DNA of 31,416 nucleotides from CAYYMZ01 sp964473025 (GCA_964473025.1 CAYYMZ010000011.1:1-31416), one strand, 5' to 3'; positions 22,127 to 28,240 are shown, numbered from the stretch's first letter. The notes: generated by a model from the letters alone, not told the origin. Program-made: numbers and translations.

Positions 22127-23938
22127 TTATCTTATCCTGGCGCGGCTGCGCAGAGTTGGGTCGAGAATTTTTTTGCGAAGACGCAGGCTTTTCGGTGTCA
22201 CTTCTAAAAGCTCGTCGTCTTCGAGAAAGTCGATGCATTGTTCTAATGTTAAAATCGTAGGCGGAGTCAAAATCGTGGTCATATCGGAACTGGCCGCACG
22301 GATATTGGTTAAATGTTTTTCTTTGGTCACGTTTATTTCGATATCACTTTCGCGCGAATTTAAACCGATAATCATACCTTTGTAAACTTGAGTTTGTGGC
22401 TCAATAAAGGTAATGCCACGGCCTTGAGCATTGTCTAACCCATAAGTAACAGCTTTACCGTCTTCTGAGGCAATCAAAACGCCGTTTCGAAGCCGAGGAA
22501 TCGAAGCGCCGGCAGGATTAAAACGCAAGAAAAGCGAGTTCGTGACCGCCGTTCCGCGAGACAGGGTTAAAAGCTGGTTGCGAAGCCCCAAAAGCCCGCG
22601 AGTTGAAATTTCAAATACACACCTTGAAGCACCATCCAACATCGTAGTTTGGGAGTGCAAAGTCCCCTTTCTTTTTATCACCTCGGTGATAACGTTGTTG
22701 GCAAATTGCTCCTCAACGTCAATTGTCAGCTCCTCGATTGGTTCACTCAAAACGCCGTCAATTTCGCGTGTTATGACTTTTGGCTTGGCAATCTGCAGTT
22801 CAAAACCTTCGCGGCGCAAGTTTTCAATAAAAACTGATAAATGCAATTCTCCGCGACCAGATAGAATATATTCGCCCTGTTCATTGACATTTAATTTTAA
22901 AGAAACGTTGGTTTCAAGCTCCTTTTTAATCCGCTCTAAAATCTGGCGTCCCGTGACAAACTGGCCCTCGCGACCGGCAAACGGCGAAGTGTTGGCTGAG
23001 ACCGCCATGGATAAGGTCGGCTCCTCGATTTTAATGCCGGAAAGAGCAACGGGCATTGCGGCATCGGCAATAGTATCACCTATTCCGGCACTCTTTATGC
23101 CAGTTAGAGCAATAATATCACCGGGAAGGGTCTCTTTTACTTCGATTCGCTTGAGACCAGAGCTCACGAAGATTTTGTCGCTTTTGCCCTGTTCTTTAAC
23201 GCCGTCTTCATTAACAACAACAATATTCACGCCTGATTTAGCTGCCCCACGGGTCACTTTGCCAATGGCATATTTGCCCTGATAGCTATCATAGTCCAAA
23301 GTTGAAACAAGCATTTGAAAAGGACCTTCCGGATCGGCCGTCGGTTCTGGAACATATTTGATAATGGCTTCAAAAATTGGCGTTAAGTCGGCGGGTTCAT
23401 CGAAATCTTGCGGTTTCTCGACCCAGGCCTTGCCCTGTTTGGCGATTGAGTAAAAAACAGGAAAATCGAGGTGTGATTCGTGATGAGCGAGATCTAAAAA
23501 TAAATCGCTTGTTTGCTCGATTACTTGGTCAATTTGAGCGTTTTTCTTGTCAATTTTATTGATGACAACGATAATTTTAAGTCCAATTTCAAGCGCCTTT
23601 TTTAATACAAACTTGGTCTGCGGCATTGGCCCCTCTTGGGCGTCAATGACCAAAATTGCCCCATCGGCCATATTTAGCGTTCGTTCAACCTCGCCGCCAA
23701 AGTCAGCGTGTCCGGGGGTGTCGATAATATTAATTTTTGTGCCTTTATAATCAATAGCGGTGTTTTTGGCTAGAATGGTAATTCCACGCTCCCGTTCCTG
23801 ATCGTTTGAGTCCATAATCAAATCTTGGCTAAACTCGGCCTGATTTTCGCGGAAAGTTTTGGATTGCTTTAATAGACCATCAACTAAGGTGGTCTTTCCG
23901 TGATCAACATGGGCAATAATGGCAACGTTTCGTATCAT
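22127..23938 (-). CDS. typA: Translational GTPase TypA/BipA
   Basis: A ribosome-associated GTPase of the EF-G family, 603 residues, full length. The G domain shows G1 AHVDHGKTT (9-17), G2 RERGITI, G3 DTPGHADFGGEVER and G4 NKIDK. Domain II follows, then the EF-G-like domains (RGELHLSVFIENLRREGFE) and the TypA-specific C-terminal domain (LTPPTILTLEQCIDFLEDDELLEVTPKSLRLRK). It assists ribosome assembly or translation under stress such as cold. The ATG has no clear Shine-Dalgarno sequence; instead a small GGCC-AAAA-GGCC hairpin followed by T5 lies in the ~29-nt leader. It is divergent from the tRNA-Lys region. Confidence 0.97.
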   Translation of the reverse strand: MIRNVAIIAHVDHGKTTLVDGLLKQSKTFRENQAEFSQDLIMDSNDQERERGITILAKNTAIDYKGTKINIIDTPGHADFGGEVERTLNMADGAILVIDAQEGPMPQTKFVLKKALEIGLKIIVVINKIDKKNAQIDQVIEQTSDLFLDLAHHESHLDFPVFYSIAKQGKAWVEKPQDFDEPADLTPIFEAIIKYVPEPTADPEGPFQMLVSTLDYDSYQGKYAIGKVTRGAAKSGVNIVVVNEDGVKEQGKSDKIFVSSGLKRIEVKETLPGDIIALTGIKSAGIGDTIADAAMPVALSGIKIEEPTLSMAVSANTSPFAGREGQFVTGRQILERIKKELETNVSLKLNVNEQGEYILSGRGELHLSVFIENLRREGFELQIAKPKVITREIDGVLSEPIEELTIDVEEQFANNVITEVIKRKGTLHSQTTMLDGASRCVFEISTRGLLGLRNQLLTLSRGTAVTNSLFLRFNPAGASIPRLRNGVLIASEDGKAVTYGLDNAQGRGITFIEPQTQVYKGMIIGLNSRESDIEINVTKEKHLTNIRAASSDMTTILTPPTILTLEQCIDFLEDDELLEVTPKSLRLRKKILDPTLRSRARIR

Positions 23939-23973
23939 AACAAAAAGGCCTTTTGGCCGTTTATAGCCAATAA

Positions 23974-24002
23974 ACTATACCTTAAATCGCTCAAAAAATC
24001 AA
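23974..24002 (-). promoter_or_regulatory. typA promoter
   Basis: On the minus strand, -35 TTGATT (23997-24002), a 17-bp spacer and -10 TATAGT (23974-23979). The short leader contains GGCC-N4-GGCC (23947-23958) followed by five Ts just before the ATG, a small terminator-like hairpin. Confidence 0.65.
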
Positions 24003-24073
24003 CCTGTGGCCCCAAGATTGAGTCAAATCTTCCAACGAGGATTACTTTTGGGACGACAAAATGCATCTTGAGG

Positions 24074-24102
24074 TTGAAGAATCTGCAATAATCTGTTAAA
24101 AT
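24074..24102 (+). promoter_or_regulatory. tRNA-Lys region promoter
   Basis: The -35 TTGAAG (24074-24079), 17 bp, and -10 TAAAAT (24097-24102). It would transcribe the disrupted tRNA copy first and then the intact tRNA-Lys, since no terminator is seen between them. Confidence 0.65.
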
Positions 24103-24137
24103 ATCTCAAGTAGAGTTTACGCCGAACGAAGTGAGGC

Positions 24138-24289
24138 GGGCCTGTAGCTCAGTGGCAGAGCAGGGGCCTTTTAAGCCCCGTGTCGAGGGCTTGGGCAGAC
24201 GCAATGCCCAAGAGCCGCAATCGCGACGGCGATGAGGCGGGGTCGCGAGCGATTTTAGCAAAAATCGACTTGTGACCGATCCCCTCCAG
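24138..24289 (+). pseudogene. Disrupted tRNA-Lys(UUU) copy with 88-nt hairpin insert
   Basis: The first 52 nt (24138-24189) match the intact tRNA-Lys at 24322 with one change (T to C at 24156). They include the D-arm, the CTTTTAA anticodon loop and the 5' half of the T-stem, GAGGG. An 88-nt insert (24190-24277) follows, then GATC-CCCTC-CAG resumes the T-loop and T-stem 3' half (24278-24289). The acceptor 3' strand then fails (ACAA for GCCC). The insert consists of three consecutive hairpins: 24190-24197/24205-24212 (8 bp), 24215-24224/24229-24240 (9 bp) and 24241-24256/24261-24277 (16 bp with one bulge). It is probably non-functional as a tRNA, but it is expected to be transcribed. Confidence 0.75.
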
Positions 24290-24321
24290 ACAAGATCGAA
24301 CATTTATAACAAGGAACGGAG

Positions 24322-24396
24322 GGGCCTGTAGCTCAGTGGTAGAGCAGGGGCCTTTTAAGCCCCGTGTCGAGGGTTCGATCCCCTCCAGGCCCTCCA
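24322..24396 (+). tRNA. tRNA-Lys(UUU) with encoded CCA
   Basis: All arms pair. Acceptor GGGCCTG (24322-24328) pairs with CAGGCCC (24386-24392). The D-stem is GCTC/GAGC and the anticodon stem GGGGC/GCCCC, with loop CTTTTAA giving anticodon TTT. The T-stem is GAGGG/CCCTC with loop TTCGATC. The discriminator is T at 24393, unusual for lysine, and CCA is encoded at 24394-24396. A 39-bp direct repeat begins exactly at this CCA. Confidence 0.95.
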
Positions 24397-24432
24397 AACC
24401 TGTTAATTTATCTAACCCAAACGGTGGGTTTG
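24394..24432. repeat. 39-bp direct repeat, copy 1 (at the tRNA CCA end)
   Basis: It starts with the tRNA's CCA, continues AACCTGTTAATTTATC and ends GGGTTTG. Copy 2 at 25429-25467 differs at one base. The repeat contains a small dyad (AACCC/GGGTT). The lycopene-cyclase-like gene lies between the copies, as in an att-flanked insertion. Confidence 0.85.
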
Positions 24433-24440
24433 AACCTAAG

Positions 24441-24462
24441 ACCAGCGAAGAGCTGGTTTTTT
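24441..24462 (+). terminator. Rho-independent terminator after tRNA-Lys
   Basis: Stem ACCAGC (24441-24446) with GCTGGT (24452-24457), loop GAAGA, followed by six Ts. The same stem sequence with another loop occurs in the terminator at 28176-28197. Confidence 0.85.
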
Positions 24463-24468
24463 GTGTTA

Positions 24469-25257
24469 TCAGATCTCGTTCTCATCGAATTTTTCGTAGA
24501 CAGCCAAAATTGCAAGGGCAAAAAGCATTATCCAGAACAAAAGTTCTTCAAGGGGAAAGCGAACTTGTGCAATATAAATCCAGCCGATAAATTGTTTGCT
24601 TGGAAATTCCCAGCAGCAGTTTAACCTTAAGGCAGTAACCTCAAAAACAAGACTTAGATAATAAAAATATGCAGCTGTTTTTAAAAACTTAGATACGAGC
24701 CGTGGGTGTTTGAATAGTTCTAGGACTGCTGGGATACCAATTAACACTAGCCCGAAATAGAAATAAAAATAGGGAATATTCAGAACTTCTGGTTTTATCA
24801 CGAGAAATAGTGCAAAAGGAACTGCAAGTAATATTCCGATATAGAGAAGCTCCAACCATCTCTTTCCGACGAGCCTCTTTGAGCAATAATTATCCAGAAA
24901 GTATTTATAGAATATAACAACAGCATAGAAATTAAAGAACGCCCAAAGTAATTGTTCAATTTGAGTAACGCCAAATAAACGAATTGAGGAGATAGATGCA
25001 GGAATAACCCACTGGCTCGTTTTCTGCCCAATGTAGTCCACTACAAGAATTGCTGGAACACTTGCAATTAAAGAATAAATCGCCGTTTTTGGAATGTATT
25101 TTGGAGCTTTGATTGACAAGTAGATGCTGGGAGCACCGAGAAAGAGCATAATTGCCCAAAAATAATTTACTTTGAACGCCAGGGCCAGTATGGAGGCTAG
25201 AATTGGTAATACCAACAGAACAACTAGGTCGATTCTTTTGATTTCGTGCTTATTAAT
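24469..25257 (-). CDS. Lycopene-cyclase-domain membrane protein, probable ATT start
   Basis: A ~262-residue membrane protein with about seven hydrophobic segments. Two repeats resemble the heterodimeric-type carotenoid (lycopene) cyclase domain: SSIRLFGVTQIEQLLWAFFN, and later QVRFPLEELLFWIMLFALA, where PLEE is the family's conserved acidic motif; the first repeat has IEQ in place of EE. Family members cyclise lycopene ends in the membrane. No other carotenoid gene is seen, so the substrate here is unknown. The only standard start is TTG at 25215, without a ribosome site. ATT at 25255-25257 lies five bases after GGAGG and gives a natural N-terminus, NKHEIKRIDLVVLLV. The gene lies between the 39-bp repeats. 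Confidence 0.7.
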   Translation of the reverse strand: MNKHEIKRIDLVVLLVLPILASILALAFKVNYFWAIMLFLGAPSIYLSIKAPKYIPKTAIYSLIASVPAILVVDYIGQKTSQWVIPASISSIRLFGVTQIEQLLWAFFNFYAVVIFYKYFLDNYCSKRLVGKRWLELLYIGILLAVPFALFLVIKPEVLNIPYFYFYFGLVLIGIPAVLELFKHPRLVSKFLKTAAYFYYLSLVFEVTALRLNCCWEFPSKQFIGWIYIAQVRFPLEELLFWIMLFALAILAVYEKFDENEI

Positions 25258-25537
25258 AATTGCCTCCTTTTAAAAAATGTTGTCCTAATTATCTCAAAAA
25301 ACTTTCCCTAAACAATGCCGGCTTTCTCTTGACTCGTCGCCCAACCCTTGAAATCCATGCAAAACATTTTCAAAATAGGTTCAATTGAGCAAATCTATTA
25401 ATCAATTTCGGTCTCCGCTCCCGAAATGCCAAACCTGTTAATTTATCTAACCCAAACGGTAGGTTTGTTTCTGCAGTTTGTTATTTTCCTCTTTCTCTGT
25501 TACTGTAGCGATAATTATTAACAAGAAAGGAGATCCT
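25258..25537. other. Intergenic region with repeat copy 2
   Basis: No gene is seen. It contains the ribosome site of the divergent minus-strand gene (25262-25268), a small dyad TTTCGG/CCGAAA (25407-25427 area), the second 39-bp repeat, and the leader of the SPFH gene ending in AAAGGAGATCCT. The SPFH promoter is unclear; a weak TTGTTA-17-TACTGT pair lies near 25480-25508. Confidence 0.5.
25429..25467. repeat. 39-bp direct repeat, copy 2
   Basis: It matches 24394-24432 at 38 of 39 positions (A for G at the 33rd base). It is not attached to any recognisable tRNA, although it also begins with CCA. Confidence 0.85.
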
Positions 25538-26320
25538 ATGTGGTTGTATTATGTTCTCGGAGCTATCGCTCTTGTTCTCTTAATTAGTATCCGCCAGGTT
25601 AATCAGTACCAGCGTGGCGTTAAGTTCCGGCTGGGAAAATTTGTCTCTATTATTCAACCTGGATGGAGAATAATCTATCCAGTCTTTGAGTCGATGATGA
25701 AAGTAGATATTCGTGTCAAAGCGGTTGACGTGCCAGATCAGGAAGCGATTACCAAGGACAATATCTCGGTGGGTATTAATGCTGTAATTTATTACAAAGT
25801 TGACGATGTTAGCAGGGCAATTTTGGAAGTTGAAAATTTTTATTATGCTATTTCCCAACTAGCTCAAACAACCATGAGAAATATTGTCGGATCGGTCGAT
25901 CTGGATACTCTCCTTTCGGAGCGCGATAAGGTTTCAGACCAAATTCGAATTATTGTTGATAAGTTGACTGACCCATGGGGTATTAAGGTACAGAATGTTG
26001 ACCTCAAAGATGTCTCTTTGCCTCAAGAGATGAAGCGAGTTATCGCTAAGCAGGCCGAAGCCGAGCGTGAAAAGCGCGCCGTCATTACCAAGGCGGAGGG
26101 CGAAGTCATCGCCTCGACCAATCTGGCTAAAGCGGCTCAAACATTATCGGCTTCTAACGGGGCATTGCACCTTCGAACCTTAAACACTCTGAACGATCTC
26201 TCATCCGATCAATCCAACACGGTTATTTTTGCCATCCCAATAGAAATTCTACGAGCTTTTGAAGGCAAAGACGCCGGCAGTCTCGGCAAACTAGCCGAAA
26301 AGTTTCTTAGTAAAAAATGA
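25538..26320 (+). CDS. SPFH/stomatin-family (slipin-like) membrane protein
   Basis: A 260-residue prohibitin-homology protein. One N-terminal membrane segment (WLYYVLGAIALVLLISI) is followed by the SPFH start QVNQYQRGVKFRLGKF. Then come VDVPDQEAITKDNISVGINAVIYYKV, TMRNIVGSVDLDTLLSERD, WGIKVQNVDLKDVSLPQEM and the coiled-coil stretch KQAEAEREKRAVITKAEGE, all typical of slipins. Such proteins form ring-like scaffolds in membranes and are often paired with an NfeD protein, which is not seen here. The ATG follows AAAGGAGATCCT; a longer in-frame start at 25478 adds residues without a ribosome site. A palindrome follows the stop. Confidence 0.93.
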   Translation: MWLYYVLGAIALVLLISIRQVNQYQRGVKFRLGKFVSIIQPGWRIIYPVFESMMKVDIRVKAVDVPDQEAITKDNISVGINAVIYYKVDDVSRAILEVENFYYAISQLAQTTMRNIVGSVDLDTLLSERDKVSDQIRIIVDKLTDPWGIKVQNVDLKDVSLPQEMKRVIAKQAEAEREKRAVITKAEGEVIASTNLAKAAQTLSASNGALHLRTLNTLNDLSSDQSNTVIFAIPIEILRAFEGKDAGSLGKLAEKFLSKK

Positions 26321-26639
26321 TAAACAATCCAACGGCTCACGCATATGAGCCGTTGGGGCACAGTCATGCCTGCCCGACTCTGGAGGGATTCGGAATCCAG
26401 CTTAATAGTTTTTATGTCTTTATTGTATCGCTTTCTAGGGTCTTTGGATACAAAAAAAGGTGCTCATCAATCATTCAGAAGAAAGGCACCCGTTAACTAC
26501 TTATCGCTAAAGTTCAGGTTAAAAATGTAGCGTCCCCGAAATTTCTATTCATTTTAAATTTATACATTTACAATCCCTTATTTTGAGTCTATATTGTTAC
26601 TGGCATCATTACCGCACATTTGAGAAAGGAAGATAAAGC
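26321..26639. other. Spacer with palindrome and promoter
   Basis: A perfect 11-bp stem, CCAACGGCTCA (26329-26339) with its complement (26346-26356), lies 8 bases after the SPFH stop, without a T-tract. GGATTC-G-GAATCC lies near 26389. A promoter follows at 26567-26595. The 61-codon ORF at 26345 starts inside the palindrome and is not credible. Nothing else is seen. Confidence 0.55.
26567..26595 (+). promoter_or_regulatory. Promoter for the 26640 gene
   Basis: The -35 TTTACA (26567-26572), 17 bp, and -10 TATATT (26590-26595). The leader is about 38 nt and contains AGAAAGGAAG as the ribosome site. Confidence 0.6.
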
Positions 26640-27188
26640 GTGAAAATCGAGGATCTTCTCCCTGAGAGCGTTTACGTGTACTTGCCGGAACCAGGGACAC
26701 CCGGTTGTCCTACTGGGGACGTCAGGCTAGAGGTTGCTGTAGGGGATGTCCTTATGCCGGGACAGAAGGTTGGGTTGCTCGAACAGCTAGTTGGGTTGCC
26801 AAGCGGAAACCTTCTGACCAGCCCTTCCGAGATCTACTACCACGACTGCTACGAGGCACAAGTCGATCAGATCATGCTCGGGACACAGACGGGAGACCCG
26901 ATCTTACGTCTCAAGCCTCTGCGTCTCGTCGCCAACTACATCTGTGCCGAACTCGCCGGTGACTGGCACTGCGAGATCAAAGGCTACTGGGACAAGATGT
27001 TCAACGGCGAAGAAATCTTCATCGAACCAGGGGAACATGTCGGCCTAATCCACCGTCTCGACGACCCCAGCGAGCACATTCCTGTGATCTACGAGGGGGA
27101 GACGCAGGCAAAGGTGCTCCACATTTTCACTGACGGTGACTTCGTGAGCGGGGGCGACCACCTCCTGCTCTACCAGATAGTCGAGTAA
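26640..27188 (+). CDS. GC-rich hypothetical protein, possible tandem lipoyl-like folds
   Basis: A 182-residue soluble protein, starting at GTG 26640 with AAAGGA upstream. I do not recognise it firmly. Two segments, VRLEVAVGDVLMPGQKVGLLE (~28-48) and EIFIEPGEHVGLIHRL (~125-140) with AKVLHIFTDGDFVSGGDHLLLYQI (~157-180), have the spacing of biotinyl/lipoyl-type barrel-sandwich domains (the V..GD.V..G..L pattern). The modified lysine is missing, so any carrier role is doubtful. Cysteines occur at C23, C70, C117 and C127 or nearby. GC content and codon choice are clearly higher than in the SPFH and methyltransferase genes on either side, suggesting transfer. It has its own promoter and terminator. 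Confidence 0.65.
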   Translation: MKIEDLLPESVYVYLPEPGTPGCPTGDVRLEVAVGDVLMPGQKVGLLEQLVGLPSGNLLTSPSEIYYHDCYEAQVDQIMLGTQTGDPILRLKPLRLVANYICAELAGDWHCEIKGYWDKMFNGEEIFIEPGEHVGLIHRLDDPSEHIPVIYEGETQAKVLHIFTDGDFVSGGDHLLLYQIVE

Positions 27189-27251
27189 CCACGCAAGGAC
27201 AAGATGGGTTGCTTAACGGCCACCATTCGACTTTGTTGGTCAAATGCTCAG

Positions 27252-27286
27252 GGCCGAGGGTGCATAACCTTCGGCCTTTTGCTTTT
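27252..27286 (+). terminator. Rho-independent terminator
   Basis: A 9-bp stem, GGCCGAGGG (27252-27260) with CCTTCGGCC (27268-27276; one G-U pair), 7-nt loop, then TTTTGCTTTT. It ends the 26640 transcript. Confidence 0.85.
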
Positions 27287-27304
27287 ATAAACAAGTTCAA
27301 GAAG

Positions 27305-27313
27305 TGCTAAGCT
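27305..27313 (+). promoter_or_regulatory. Extended -10 promoter for the methyltransferase gene
   Basis: TGC followed by TAAGCT (27308-27313), exactly 6 nt before the ATG at 27320. This would give a leaderless mRNA. No good -35 is seen. Confidence 0.4.
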
Positions 27314-27319
27314 TGTTTT

Positions 27320-27847
27320 ATGATTGCAATTAATATTATCTTTCTGGCAGTTGTAGCTTTTATCCTTTTCTGGCAGGTTTCTTTAATTGTGGCGATTGCT
27401 GGCGGAGCACCTTCCGTATCCTCAAAAAAAGCAACGGTTGAAAAAACATTTGAAGCCGTAAACCTTAAGGCGGGAGAAGTCGTTTTGGATCTCGGCTGCG
27501 GCAACGGGAAAGTGTTAATTCTATCCGCTAAAAAATACGGCGCGAAGGGACTCGGGATTGAGATATCCCCTTTTTATTATCTGTTGGCAAAGATAAATGT
27601 TTTATTTTCGGGCGAAGCAAAAAATATAAAAATATATTTTGGCAATTTTTTTACAAAAAAAGAGCAAATTAAAAACGCGGATGTCGTATTTTTATTTCTT
27701 TTCGACAAGGTTACCAATAAAATTGAACCTTTTGTTTTCGAAAATAAGAAAAATGGAGCCAGAATTGTCTCGGTTAGCTTTCCCTTTAAAAATCACTCTG
27801 GCAAAAAAATCGTTTTTGACCCAGCGATTTATCTCTACGCAGAATAA
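27320..27847 (+). CDS. Membrane-anchored class I SAM methyltransferase
   Basis: A 175-residue protein. Residues 2-27 form one hydrophobic anchor (AINIIFLAVVAFILFWQVSLIVAIA). The Rossmann SAM-binding domain follows: motif I VVLDLGCGNGKVLI near residue 55, an acidic GIEISPFYYLLAK strand-end that would bind the SAM ribose, then IYFGNFF and ADVVFLFLF. It is shorter than most enzymes of this class, lacking much of the C-terminal part. The arrangement resembles small Dot1/PrmA-like methyltransferases annotated in CPR genomes; the substrate is unknown and may be membrane-bound. No Shine-Dalgarno sequence is present; initiation is probably leaderless. Confidence 0.83.
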   Translation: MIAINIIFLAVVAFILFWQVSLIVAIAGGAPSVSSKKATVEKTFEAVNLKAGEVVLDLGCGNGKVLILSAKKYGAKGLGIEISPFYYLLAKINVLFSGEAKNIKIYFGNFFTKKEQIKNADVVFLFLFDKVTNKIEPFVFENKKNGARIVSVSFPFKNHSGKKIVFDPAIYLYAE

Positions 27848-27876
27848 TTTTTTTACGGATCTTTTGAACCTGTGAC

Positions 27877-27905
27877 TTGACATGTTTCACAATCCCTGTT
27901 AGTGT
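27877..27905 (+). promoter_or_regulatory. Promoter for the zinc-ribbon ORF
   Basis: The -35 TTGACA (27877-27882) is consensus. A weak -10 TAGTGT (27900-27905) lies 17 bp on; TATATA at 27905-27910 is a better hexamer, but the spacing would be 22 bp. Confidence 0.45.
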
Positions 27906-27953
27906 ATATACTTCGAGGAACATCTGTTTCTCAAATCCACAGGGAGGTGTCCG

Positions 27954-28109
27954 ATGGCTGTTCTCGAAAGAGATGATACCGTCAAGGCGGAGGGAGCAAC
28001 TTCGTCCGACGAGACATGGTCAATATGTCAGGATTGTGGGATGCATCTGCACTCGTCCAATCACCAGTGCTGGCGCTGCCGGCAATCGACCACCCCTTCG
28101 GGGTCTTAG
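27954..28109 (+). CDS. 51-residue zinc-ribbon-like small protein
   Basis: A short ORF, ATG at 27954 to TAG at 28107-28109, with the ribosome site AGGGAGGTG five bases upstream. The product has a polar N-terminus (MAVLERDDTVKAEGATSSDE) and two CxxC pairs, C25-Q-D-C28 and C39-W-R-C42, with histidines between them (GMHLHSSNHQ). This is the pattern of a one-knuckle zinc ribbon. It has its own promoter and is followed by a strong hairpin and a terminator. GC content is high, like the genes at 12047, 12481 and 26640. A longer ORF starting at 27877 crosses it in another frame and runs into the sugar transferase; its first 134 codons are not credible. Function is unknown; binding nucleic acid or a protein is possible. 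Confidence 0.65.
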   Translation: MAVLERDDTVKAEGATSSDETWSICQDCGMHLHSSNHQCWRCRQSTTPSGS

Positions 28110-28123
28110 GCCCCACCCCTTTC

Positions 28124-28159
28124 GTGTCCCCACGCTGTCAGCCGACGGCGCGGGGACAC
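28124..28159 (+). repeat. Strong hairpin after the zinc-ribbon ORF
   Basis: GTGTCCCC (28124-28131) pairs with GGGGACAC (28152-28159), continued inward by CGC/GCG and GTC/GAC around a 4-nt loop, with one A-C mismatch and one T-G pair. There is no T-tract, so it may protect the mRNA end or form part of a compound terminator. Confidence 0.7.
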
Positions 28160-28175
28160 ACCACATTAAAAACCA

Positions 28176-28197
28176 ACCAGCGCGAGCTGGTTTTTTT
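28176..28197 (+). terminator. Rho-independent terminator
   Basis: Stem ACCAGC (28176-28181) with GCTGGT (28186-28191), tetraloop GCGA, followed by seven Ts. The stem is identical to that of the tRNA-Lys terminator at 24441. Confidence 0.9.
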
Positions 28198-28240
28198 AAA
28201 ATCAGACCCCTTCTTATAAAAGTTGCGATAAACTTATTAG

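Noticed and set aside
24190..24277. Insert in the tRNA-Lys copy as a group I intron
   Set aside because: At 88 nt it is too short for the catalytic core, and it lies in the T-loop, not the anticodon loop.
24149..24397. Minus-strand 82-codon ORF covering the tRNA-Lys (GIEPSTRGLKGPCSTTELQ)
   Set aside because: This is the well-known false protein produced by reading the antisense of tRNA genes; the tRNA explains the sequence.
26345..26530. 61-codon ORF after the SPFH gene
   Set aside because: It starts inside a perfect palindrome, has no ribosome site and shows low-quality composition.
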